Source: Vulcanimicrobiia bacterium (GTDB lineage Bacteria; Vulcanimicrobiota; Vulcanimicrobiia; Vulcanimicrobiales; Vulcanimicrobiaceae). From it: a stretch of 24,057 nucleotides of DNA. Made by a program: the position numbers and the translations under genes. The notes under the pieces were generated by a model. It searched no databases. It had not been told where the DNA came from and saw only the letters and a list, made by a program, of their open reading frames with translations. Position 1 is the stretch's first letter. Each line of letters opens with the position of its first letter. Shown here one piece after another: positions 1 through 6,617 of the stretch. The stretch covers positions 1-24,057 of the forward strand of contig JANWKW010000117.1 of the NCBI GenBank assembly GCA_025451135.1, in the 5' to 3' direction.

Positions 1-897
1 CGAGATGTTGCGCGGCGGTCCGCCGCCGCCGGTGAGGATCGTGGCGATCGCGCGGGCGATCCGCCCGTCGTGCTCGGTAGCCTCGCCGCTCGCGACGCGC
101 GCCGAGATCTGCGCGTCGACCGCCCCGAAGCCCATCTCGCCGAGCACCGGGATGGCGGCGCGCTGCTCCGGCGCGACGTAATCGTTGGCCAGCGCCAGTA
201 CGCGAGCTTTGGCATCGGCGATCAGCAGGCTCGGGTCGCGGGTCACGCGATCGAGCGGGTCGAGGAAGAGCAGGCCGCGCGCGCTCTCGGCGTCGACGCT
301 GCGCTTGGCGAAGACGATCGTCTCGAAGGCGTGGCGCAAGGCGAGGTCGGGCCGTTCGACGCCGAAGTGCTCGACCGCGCGCGCGTACAACTCGGTCGTC
401 CCGCCGAGGTCCGGCAGAATGCCGACCGCCGCTTCCGGAAGGAACGCGCGCAGGCCCTCGTGCGCCTGCACCCGATCGCAGTACATCGTGAGTTCGAGCG
501 CGCCGCCGACCGTCATGTTGAACGGCGCCGCCACGACCGGGAACGGGCACGTGCGCACGCCGGTGGTGACGCGCTGGAAGCGCTTGGCCGCCGTGCGGAA
601 CGCGTCGCGATCCTCGCCGACCGCGTCGAGCAGCGAGAGTATCCACTGCAGGTTGGCGCCGAACGAGAAGTTCGAGCCTTGATTCCCGACCACCAGACCG
701 CGATACGATCCGGGGACGATCTCGAACGCGCGCTCCGCCATGGTGAGCGTATCGCCGTCGAGGGTGTTGCCTTTCGAGTGGAACTCGAGACAGAGCACGC
801 CGTCGTCCAGGTCGAGCAGGGACGCACCGGCCGCGGTCGCGACGACGCGGCGCGGATCGGCGTGCAGCTGCGCGAGCGTCGGTAAGGCATGGACCAT
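1..897 (-). CDS. Enoyl-CoA hydratase half of a FadN-type beta-oxidation protein (C-terminus cut by window edge)
   Basis: The minus-strand frame is open from the ATG at 897 to the window edge (299 codons visible). It reads like the C-terminal crotonase domain of bacterial FadN-type 3-hydroxyacyl-CoA dehydrogenase/enoyl-CoA hydratases. Visible signatures are GASLLDLDDGVLCLEFHSK near residues 24-42, an oxyanion-hole segment NFSFGANL, a second one in FNMTVGGALEL, and AVGILPDLGGTTE. These domains hydrate 2-enoyl-CoA in fatty-acid beta-oxidation. The start at 897 has GAGG 4 nt upstream. In fused family members about 390 residues of NAD-binding dehydrogenase domain come first; here the upstream DNA is intergenic and then the opposite-strand peptidase, so that domain is absent. 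The linker-like N-terminus (LPTLAQLHADPRRVV) survives. By family length, roughly 60-80 residues should lie beyond position 1. Function is sure at family level; the substrate is unknown. Confidence 0.85.
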   Translation of the reverse strand, partial: MVHALPTLAQLHADPRRVVATAAGASLLDLDDGVLCLEFHSKGNTLDGDTLTMAERAFEIVPGSYRGLVVGNQGSNFSFGANLQWILSLLDAVGEDRDAFRTAAKRFQRVTTGVRTCPFPVVAAPFNMTVGGALELTMYCDRVQAHEGLRAFLPEAAVGILPDLGGTTELYARAVEHFGVERPDLALRHAFETIVFAKRSVDAESARGLLFLDPLDRVTRDPSLLIADAKARVLALANDYVAPEQRAAIPVLGEMGFGAVDAQISARVASGEATEHDGRIARAIATILTGGGGPPRNIS

Positions 898-997
898 GCC
901 GCCTCGTTCCCGGGCCCGGCAATCCACCCTCTCGCAACGCCGGCGACCCACATCAAGATCGCGGTCCACCGGGGCGAGGTCCCGGCCTTCACCCAGT

Positions 998-1058
998 AGA
1001 CCCCAAGGGTCTCTCTGTACAACAAAGCCGCCGGGCCTCGCTCGGCGGCGTTTTCTTT
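998..1058 (+). terminator. Two hairpins and a T-run upstream of the S41 peptidase gene
   Basis: A perfect 6-bp hairpin AGACCC-CAA-GGGTCT lies at 998-1012. A 7-bp GC-only hairpin follows: GCCGCCG at 1027-1033 with CGGCGGC at 1043-1049. It is followed by g-TTTT-c-TTT (1050-1058), which looks like a plus-strand intrinsic terminator. No plus-strand gene ends here, and the S41 start codon is only 27 nt further on. It may be a leader attenuator, or a two-way insulator, since the minus-strand side also shows a weak TTTGTTGT. The hairpins are seen; the role is inferred. Confidence 0.5.
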
Positions 1059-1084
1059 CCGGACGCCGAAGAAGAGAAAGACAC

Positions 1085-2416
1085 ATGATGACGACGCACC
1101 GTATCCGGGCCGCTCTGGCCGCCCTCGTCCTGCTGACCGGCCTGGGCGTCTCGAGCGCCCGAGCCGCATCGCTCCCGGCCGAGACCGCCTACAACGTCCG
1201 CGAGAGCTACCGGCTCCTGTCGACCAGCTACTACAAGCCGGTCGAGGACGCCGTCCTGCTCGACGGCGCGCTCGCCGGGCTGTCCGGCCAGGCCCATCGC
1301 AAAGGCGTGCGGCTGACGCTGCCGGCCCTGCACGATCTCGATACGAACGTCGCGCTGACGCGCCTGGACGGCGCGATCGCCGCCGCGGCCGTGCGCATGC
1401 ACGTCTCGGCGACCGATGCCTCGTACTTCGCGATCGACGGCATGGCCAAAGCGGTCGGCGATAAGTACACCGTCTTCCTGACGCCGAACGACCTCAAGCA
1501 GTTCCGCGACGGGCTCGATCCGGAGAAGATCTCCGGCATCGGCGTGATCGTGGCGCCGGACGCCGCGACCGGATACATCCAAGCGGCCTACGTGATGCCC
1601 GGAACGCCCGCCGATAAGGCCGGCCTGCAGGGCGGCGACGACATCGTCTCGGTCGACGGCATCAGCACCAAGGGCATGCAGCAGGATGGCGTCACCAAGA
1701 TCCTGCGCGGACGGACCGGCACGATCGCCCACGTCGGCACCGCGCGCGGCGGCGCGACCCTTCCGACGGTCGCGATCGTGCGCGCGCAAGTCTCGCCGCC
1801 GACCGTCATCTATCGCATGCTGCCCGACCACGTCGGCTATCTGGCGGTCTTCGCATTCGGGCAGGAGACCCCGGATCAGTTCGGCCTCGCGCTGCAGCGC
1901 GTGCGCGACCAGGGCGCGCAGTCGCTCGTGGTCGACCTGCGCAACAACGGCGGCGGCTACGTGCGCTCGGCCATCCAGATCGCGCAGAACTTCATCGCCG
2001 ACAAACCGCTGCTGACGGTCGAGCAGCGTGGCGTTCCGGATCAAACCGTCACCGCCGACGACGGCGCGACGGTCGCCCTGCCGATGGCGGTGCTGGTGAA
2101 CGAGAACTCCGCTTCCGCCTCCGAGATCACCGCGGGCGCGCTGCAGGACGACGGCGCGGCCATGCTGGTCGGGGCCAAGACGTTCGGCAAGGGCGTGATG
2201 CAGGACGTCACGCCGCTTTCCGACGGCTCGGCCATCAAGATCACGATCGCGCACTATCTGACGCCGTCCAATCGCGACATCAACCTCAAAGGCATCGTGC
2301 CCGACGTGCTGGTAGAAGAGAACAAGGGCGCCCGCTACGGCGACCCGGTCCACGACGCGCAGCTGCGCGCCGCGATCGTCGCGCTGCAGAAGAAGGTCGC
2401 CGTCAAGTCCCCGTAG
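1085..2416 (+). CDS. Secreted C-terminal processing peptidase (S41 family, CtpA/CtpB-like)
   Basis: 443 aa. The start is the first of two ATG codons at 1085, after the purine-rich GAAGAGAAAG. A signal peptide spans residues 1 to about 27 (basic MMTTHRIR, hydrophobic core, then SARA), placing the enzyme outside the cytoplasmic membrane. A PDZ domain follows at about 150-235 (GIGVIV, ADKAGLQGGDDIVSVDG). The C-terminal serine protease core carries the S41 Ser-Lys dyad: Ser344 in NSASASE, Lys369 in TFGKGVMQ and the supporting Gln373, with the 25- and 4-residue spacings of Prc and CtpB. Such enzymes trim or degrade envelope proteins from the C-terminus. Upstream DNA carries two hairpins. The DUF4126 gene follows after 24 bp, so the two may be co-transcribed. 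The family call is sure; the substrate is unknown. Confidence 0.93.
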   Translation: MMTTHRIRAALAALVLLTGLGVSSARAASLPAETAYNVRESYRLLSTSYYKPVEDAVLLDGALAGLSGQAHRKGVRLTLPALHDLDTNVALTRLDGAIAAAAVRMHVSATDASYFAIDGMAKAVGDKYTVFLTPNDLKQFRDGLDPEKISGIGVIVAPDAATGYIQAAYVMPGTPADKAGLQGGDDIVSVDGISTKGMQQDGVTKILRGRTGTIAHVGTARGGATLPTVAIVRAQVSPPTVIYRMLPDHVGYLAVFAFGQETPDQFGLALQRVRDQGAQSLVVDLRNNGGGYVRSAIQIAQNFIADKPLLTVEQRGVPDQTVTADDGATVALPMAVLVNENSASASEITAGALQDDGAAMLVGAKTFGKGVMQDVTPLSDGSAIKITIAHYLTPSNRDINLKGIVPDVLVEENKGARYGDPVHDAQLRAAIVALQKKVAVKSP

Positions 2417-2440
2417 ACCGCCGCCCCTGGAGGGTCGATC

Positions 2441-3004
2441 ATGGACGCCGCCGCCCAGTACGCTCTCGCCTACGCGCTGACCACCAGCGCGGGATTGCGC
2501 GGATTGCTAACCCTCGCGGTCGTCTCGGTCGCCGTCCATTTCAACTGGCTGCACGCGCCCGACGCCTTCACCTGGCTCGGGTCGACGACCGTGACGATCG
2601 TGCTGATCGTCGTCGCGCTGGTCGACTTCGTCGGCGACAAGATCCCGGTCGTCGATCACGGCCTGCACGCGATCAATCTGGTCGTCAAGCCGGCCGCCGC
2701 CGCGATCCTGGTCGGCGGCGCGGTGCATCCGCACTCGGGCGGCGAGCTGATCGCGCTGATGGTGCTCGGCGCGTTGAACGCGCTCGGCGTCGCCGGCGCC
2801 TCGGCCGCGATCCGCGGCACCTCGACCGCGACCACCGGCGGCATCGCCAATCCGTTCGTGAGCCTGTTCGAAGATGCGGTGGCCGGCGTCACCATCGTGC
2901 TCGGCTTCATCGCGCCGCTGGTGGCTGCAGCCCTCGCGCTGGTGCTAACGGTGCTGGTGGTGCGAATGGGTTGGGGTGCTTGGCGGACCGTCCGGACCAC
3001 CTAG
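2441..3004 (+). CDS. DUF4126 family integral membrane protein
   Basis: 187 aa, starting at an ATG preceded by CTGGAGGG. It is strongly hydrophobic with about four to five predicted membrane segments (about 17-33, 47-63, 84-96, 103-120 and 147-175). The Gly/Ala-rich arrangement, including TSAGLRGLL near the N-terminus, an aspartate-containing segment ALVDFVGDKIPVVDHGLH and GGIANPFVSLFEDA later, matches my recollection of DUF4126 membrane proteins, whose function is unknown. The last 60 bp overlap, convergently, the 3' end of the anti-sigma-type ATPase gene on the other strand. It may share the peptidase transcript upstream. No substrate or partner can be named. Confidence 0.75.
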   Translation: MDAAAQYALAYALTTSAGLRGLLTLAVVSVAVHFNWLHAPDAFTWLGSTTVTIVLIVVALVDFVGDKIPVVDHGLHAINLVVKPAAAAILVGGAVHPHSGGELIALMVLGALNALGVAGASAAIRGTSTATTGGIANPFVSLFEDAVAGVTIVLGFIAPLVAAALALVLTVLVVRMGWGAWRTVRTT

Positions 3005-3403
3005 CTCGCCGCGGATGAAGCGGACCAGCTTCACGCGCGTCCCGTTCTTCGCGAACGTCACCGAGTCCATCAACCGCCGCATGATGTAGATCCCGAAGCC
3101 GCGATTGCGATCGTCGGGGCCGATCTCGGCCGCGTCCGGCGGCGCGTCGAAGCCGTCGCCGCTATCCTGGATCTCGATGCGGATCTCGTCGTCCTGGAAC
3201 GAACACGCCACCGAGAACCCGCCGTTGCGCCGGCCGCGCCCATACTCGGAAGCGTTGCTCAGCGCTTCGCCCGCGGCCAGGCGGATGTCCGCGATCGCTT
3301 CGTCGTCGAAGCCGCATAGCCGCGCGAAGGACGCGATGGCGTTGCGAGCGAGCGCCACGTTGCGCGGCTCGTTGGTGAAGGTCGCCCGGTAATTGGGGAT
3401 CAC
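2945..3403 (-). CDS. GHKL ATP-binding protein of the anti-sigma (RsbW/SpoIIAB) type
   Basis: 152 aa with start GTG at 3403, chosen because GAGG lies 5 nt upstream; an in-frame ATG at 3445 has no ribosome site. The protein is a single HATPase_c_2 domain. The N-box is LAAGEALSNASEYG (Glu46, Asn50), the G1 box is DSGDGFD (Asp80, Gly82, Gly84), and a RGFGIYIMRRLMD segment (101-113) is typical of RsbW-like serine kinases. Such proteins bind a sigma factor and phosphorylate an anti-anti-sigma factor. Neither partner is adjacent, so the target is unknown; the FliA-like factor 16 kb away is only a candidate. The C-terminus ends in a Pro/His-rich tail that lies in the overlap with the DUF4126 gene. 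Confidence 0.85.
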   Translation of the reverse strand: MIPNYRATFTNEPRNVALARNAIASFARLCGFDDEAIADIRLAAGEALSNASEYGRGRRNGGFSVACSFQDDEIRIEIQDSGDGFDAPPDAAEIGPDDRNRGFGIYIMRRLMDSVTFAKNGTRVKLVRFIRGELGGPDGPPSTPTHSHHQHR

Positions 3404-3495
3404 GCGTCCCTCAGGTATCTCACCTCTTCGACATACCCGGCCCATCCGGGTGCAAACGGGGCAAGCGAGCGAATCCGGCGAAGGAAGCGGCACTC

Positions 3496-3571
3496 GGGCG
3501 ATTAGCTCAGTTGGTAGAGCGCCTGCTTTACATGCAGGATGTCGGCGGTTCGAGCCCGTCATCGCCCACCA
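3496..3571 (+). tRNA. tRNA-Val (anticodon UAC), CCA encoded
   Basis: 76-nt cloverleaf. The acceptor arms GGGCGAT (3496-3502) and ATCGCCC (3561-3567) pair perfectly and are followed by the encoded ACCA tail. The D-arm contains AGCTCAGTTGGTAGAGC. The anticodon arm is CCTGC-TTTACAT-GCAGG, giving anticodon TAC, which reads GUN valine codons. The T-arm is GGCGG-TTCGAGC-CCGTC with one G-T pair. It sits 18 nt upstream of the start codon of the next gene, which suggests a joint transcript. Confidence 0.97.
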
Positions 3572-3589
3572 TTTTCGAAGGTCGTCTGC

Positions 3590-4357
3590 ATGAATATCAC
3601 CGTCGAATCGCAGCCGAGCGGCGTCGTCGTGGTCACGATGGCGCGGCCGGAGAGGCGCAATGCGCTCTCGCTGGAGATGATGCGCGAACTGATCGCCGCG
3701 TTCCGCGACGCGTCGGCGCAGAAGACGACCCGCGCGTTCGTGCTGCGCGGCGAAGGCCCGGCGTTCTCGGCGGGCCACGACCTGCGCGAGATGCAGTGCG
3801 CCGATGCCGCCGGGCACGCGGAGATCTTCGACGTCTGCGTCGAGCTGATGGAGACGATCCAAACCATCCCCCAGCCGGTCGTCGCCGAGGTCGCGACCGT
3901 CGCGACCGCGGCCGGCTGCCAGTTGGTGGCCACCTGCGATCTGGCGATCGCGGCGGCCGAGGCGCGGTTCGCGACGCCGGGGGTCCGGATCGGGCTGTTC
4001 TGCACCACCCCGATGGTCGCACTGACCCGGGCGGTCGGCCGCAAGCGGGCGATGGAGATGCTCCTGACGGGGGACTTCATCGACGCCCCGACCGCGGAGC
4101 GCTGGGGGTTGGTCAACCACGTCGTCCCGGCCGGGCGGTTGCACGATGAGGCGCTGGCGCTGGCCGGCCGCATCGCAGCCGCCAGCGGCGAGACGGTGGC
4201 CCTGGGGAAAGCGGCCTACTACCGGCAGATCGACCTTCCCCAAGCCGACGCCTACGCCTATGCGAAGGGCGTCATGGCCCGTAACGCCGGCATGCAGGAC
4301 GCCGCTGAGGGGATCGCCGCCTTCGTCGAAAAACGGCCGCCGGAATGGCACACCTAG
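3590..4357 (+). CDS. Enoyl-CoA hydratase/isomerase family protein, ECHDC3-like
   Basis: 255 aa crotonase-fold protein. The start is ATG 3590 with GAAGG 8 nt upstream. Oxyanion-hole segments are PAFSAGHDLREM (about 58-68) and ATAAGCQLVATCDLAIA (about 105-121). The signatures ATAAGCQLVA, FATPGVRIGLFCTTP, an LGKAAYYRQ segment and EGIAAFVEKRPPEW at the C-terminus resemble animal and bacterial ECHDC3 more than FadB-type hydratases. The usual Glu144-type acid position is occupied by the AAGCQ segment, so hydratase activity should not be assumed. The gene follows a tRNA after 18 nt and has a hairpin (TCTTACG/CGTAAGA, 4377-4394) 20 bp past its stop. It is the second crotonase gene in the window and is not closely similar to the first. 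Confidence 0.9.
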   Translation: MNITVESQPSGVVVVTMARPERRNALSLEMMRELIAAFRDASAQKTTRAFVLRGEGPAFSAGHDLREMQCADAAGHAEIFDVCVELMETIQTIPQPVVAEVATVATAAGCQLVATCDLAIAAAEARFATPGVRIGLFCTTPMVALTRAVGRKRAMEMLLTGDFIDAPTAERWGLVNHVVPAGRLHDEALALAGRIAAASGETVALGKAAYYRQIDLPQADAYAYAKGVMARNAGMQDAAEGIAAFVEKRPPEWHT

Positions 4358-4376
4358 GCCCCGCTTCACACCAAAT

Positions 4377-4610
4377 TCTTACGCTACCGTAAGATTAAAG
4401 CGAGGGTACTTCCCACGGTCCTCGAATCGTGGTATTAGTAAGTTCGTGAATCGACCGTGGGCGCGATTCCGGACCGGTCAACATAAAAACGTCGCCCACA
4501 CCCGGTATGCGGGAAACCGCATACGCGACGGCACAAGGCCCGCCTCTGGCGGGCCTTGTGTTATCTTTTGGCGGGCCTGCCGGGGCCTTGGGGCGAAGGT
4601 TTTGCCCCCG
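4377..4610 (+). ncRNA. Putative structured leader or small RNA upstream of DUF5693-csaB
   Basis: This gene-free stretch holds several nested complementarities. The first is hairpin TCTTACG/CGTAAGA (4377-4394). A long stem follows, with CGGTCC (4416-4421) and GAATCG (4424-4429) pairing with CGATTC (4464-4469) and GGACCG (4471-4476). GTGGGCG (4457-4463) can pair with CGCCCAC (4493-4499). That excludes CGTCGC (4490-4495) with GCGACG (4525-4530), which encloses an 8-bp hairpin GTATGCGG-GAAA-CCGCATAC (4505-4524). A strong terminator is at 4532-4569. An extended -10-like TGGTATTAG at 4430-4438 could start an RNA of about 125 nt. I recognise no known riboswitch class. The pairings are seen in sequence; transcription and function are inferred. 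Confidence 0.45.
4532..4569 (+). terminator. Strong intrinsic terminator with a possible antiterminator partner
   Basis: A perfect 13-bp stem, CACAAGGCCCGCC (4532-4544) with GGCGGGCCTTGTG (4548-4560) around the loop TCT, is followed by TTATCTTTT (4561-4569). The downstream gene starts only 40 nt later, with no visible promoter between. The 3' arm segment GGCGGGCCT (4548-4556) is repeated exactly at 4570-4578, so the 5' arm could pair there instead and bypass the terminator. Confidence 0.8.
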
Positions 4611-6613
4611 TGAAGAGCCTGCCGTCATCGACGCGCTATGCCGCGTTCGTCCTCCTCGTTGCCCTACTGGCCTCGCTGGCCGTCGCCGCCTTCCGATTCC
4701 AGATCGAGCGCCACACGCGCCACGTCGAGATCGCGATGGACTACAACGACTTCATCCAGCTCGCCAAGTCGTACGACTACAAACCCGACGCCTTTCTGAT
4801 CGCGCTGCGGCGGGCGGGGCTGACCTCGCTCGCCCTCTCCGAGGAGCTGGGCGCCAACGTCGGGTCGGACGGCAAGGTCAACATGCTGACCGGCACCCAA
4901 GTGCTCGACCAGGCGCGGCTCTCGCCGATCGCCGATCCGACCCTGGCCGGGCTGGTGAAGGCGGGCGCGGTCAAGCCCGACTTCGTCTACCTGCAGATCT
5001 ACGACCGGCCGACCTTCGACCGCTACATGCAGATGCTGCCGCTGCACTTCGAGGCCAAGTCGATCAAGGTGCTGCGGGCGACCGCGCCGTGGCTGATCGC
5101 GGTCCACACCCAGATCGATTTCTTCGGCAATGTCTCGCTCGGCATCCCGGCCGACCAGCTCGCGCTCGCGCGCCGGCTCGGGCTCGAGATCGTCCCGCGC
5201 TTCCAGAACGACGAGCGCTACCAGGCGCCGCAGATCGCGAAGCTGTTCGCAAGCCTGGGCGGCGACAAGCGCGTCTCGACCGCGATCTTCTTCGGCCTGC
5301 GCAACCAGGTCGTCGGCTTCCCGGACCACATCGACGATACGGCGCAGATCTTCAAGGATCACAAGTACGCGTTCGGATCGATCGAGATCTACGACGACAC
5401 ACAGATCCAGAAAGGCAACGACACGCTGGCCAAGGACATCCCCGGCCAGACCGTGCGCGTGCTCGCGATCGCCAAGACCGAACTCGACAAGCTGAAATTC
5501 GACGAGGTCGTGGCGCGGTACGTCCTTGGCGTGCGCGAGCGCAACGTCCGCGTCGTCTACCTGCGTCCGTTCGGCCATCAGCAAGGCGACCTGAGCATCG
5601 AGGCGACCAACGTCGCGATGGTCAAGCAGATCGCCGACGCGCTGCACGACGAAGGCTTCACCCTCGGCCGGGCCGCGCCGATCCCGCAGTATCGCGGCAA
5701 CAACCGCATCCTGGTCGGCCTGGCGGCATTGGCGCTGCCGTCGCTGCTGGTGTTGCTGCTGGGTTACTTCGGCCGGTATCGTCGGTCGTACGCGATCGCG
5801 CTCTACGCCGGCACGATCCTGTTCTATCTGGCCGGCGCATTCAGCTCGCATGACGCGTTCGTGCGCTCGGTGATCGCGCTGCTCTCGGCGCTCGCGTTCT
5901 CGGCGGCGGCCTTTCTCGCGATGGCGCGCGCCTTCCGCGAGGATCCGGCGCCCACGACCGGCGCGCAGATCCTGCGCAGCTTGAAGTGGACGCTCGTCGT
6001 CGCGGGCGTCGCGATGCTCGGTGCGCTGGTGGTCGTCGGGCTGATGAGCTTCCCGCTCGCGATGGAAGAGATCGAACGCTTCCGCGGCGTCAAGCTCGTG
6101 CTGGTGGTGCCGCCTCTGATCGCGCTCTCGCTCTATCTGTTCAGCGGGCGCTTCGGTACCGATCAAAGGCCGGTCGAGATCTTCGGCATGCCGGTCCGCG
6201 CCTACCACCTGCTGATCCTGGCGGTGGTTGCGGCGGGCGGCGCGTTCCTGATCATGCGCAGCGGCAATCAGAGCGATATCGCCCCGTCGGCCTTCGAACT
6301 CTCGCTCCGGCACGGGCTGACCGCGATCCTCAACGTCCGGCCGCGCTTCAAGCTGTTCCTGTTCGGCGTGCCGATGCTGATGCTCGCGCCCGCGCTGCTT
6401 CCGGCGCACCGCCGCGTCGCCGGCTGGCTGATGGCGCTCGGCGCCGGGGTCGGCATCGGCGACATCATCGACACGTTCTCGCACCTGCACACGGCGCTGG
6501 CCGTCTCGCTGCTGCGCATCTTCAACGGCCTATGGGTCGGCGCGATCATCGGCATCCTCGCGATCCTGATCTATCGCGCCGTCGTCCGTCGGCTCGCTCC
6601 TCGCACGGCATAG
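4610..6613 (+). CDS. DUF5693 family membrane protein (csaB neighbour)
   Basis: 667 aa. The start GTG 4610 is chosen because it begins just before the first membrane helix; an upstream in-frame TTG at 4556 lies inside the terminator hairpin and is unlikely. A single N-terminal helix (about 9-29) is followed by an extracytoplasmic region of about 320 residues and then about eight membrane segments from about residue 355 to 660. This architecture and the position directly before csaB fit the DUF5693 family. The molecular role is unknown; the neighbourhood suggests export or assembly of the pyruvylated wall polymer (inference). The ribosome site GAAGG (4595-4599) lies in the loop of a small stem GGGGC (4590-4594)/GCCCC (4604-4608). 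csaB follows after 4 bp. Confidence 0.75.
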   Translation: MKSLPSSTRYAAFVLLVALLASLAVAAFRFQIERHTRHVEIAMDYNDFIQLAKSYDYKPDAFLIALRRAGLTSLALSEELGANVGSDGKVNMLTGTQVLDQARLSPIADPTLAGLVKAGAVKPDFVYLQIYDRPTFDRYMQMLPLHFEAKSIKVLRATAPWLIAVHTQIDFFGNVSLGIPADQLALARRLGLEIVPRFQNDERYQAPQIAKLFASLGGDKRVSTAIFFGLRNQVVGFPDHIDDTAQIFKDHKYAFGSIEIYDDTQIQKGNDTLAKDIPGQTVRVLAIAKTELDKLKFDEVVARYVLGVRERNVRVVYLRPFGHQQGDLSIEATNVAMVKQIADALHDEGFTLGRAAPIPQYRGNNRILVGLAALALPSLLVLLLGYFGRYRRSYAIALYAGTILFYLAGAFSSHDAFVRSVIALLSALAFSAAAFLAMARAFREDPAPTTGAQILRSLKWTLVVAGVAMLGALVVVGLMSFPLAMEEIERFRGVKLVLVVPPLIALSLYLFSGRFGTDQRPVEIFGMPVRAYHLLILAVVAAGGAFLIMRSGNQSDIAPSAFELSLRHGLTAILNVRPRFKLFLFGVPMLMLAPALLPAHRRVAGWLMALGAGVGIGDIIDTFSHLHTALAVSLLRIFNGLWVGAIIGILAILIYRAVVRRLAPRTA

Positions 6614-6617
6614 CCGC

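Noticed and set aside
70..885. Long open frame on the plus strand (271 codons)
   Set aside because: It is the exact antisense, same codon register, of the enoyl-CoA hydratase gene. The composition is Arg/Glu/His-rich without any domain, as expected for an antisense frame in GC-rich DNA.
889..999. 36-codon plus-strand frame ending just before the 998-1058 hairpins
   Set aside because: It has no proper ribosome site spacing, overlaps the start of the opposite gene and shows no recognisable sequence. I kept only the hairpins as a feature.
2945..4369. Extension of the anti-sigma ATPase frame to 474 codons
   Set aside because: The extension runs antisense through the tRNA and the ECHDC3-like gene. 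Only the last 152 codons from GTG 3403 carry the ATPase domain and a ribosome site.
4377..4569. Assignment to a known riboswitch (preQ1, c-di-GMP, c-di-AMP) or SRP RNA
   Set aside because: None of the conserved cores I know for these classes is present; only the structure and terminator are supported.
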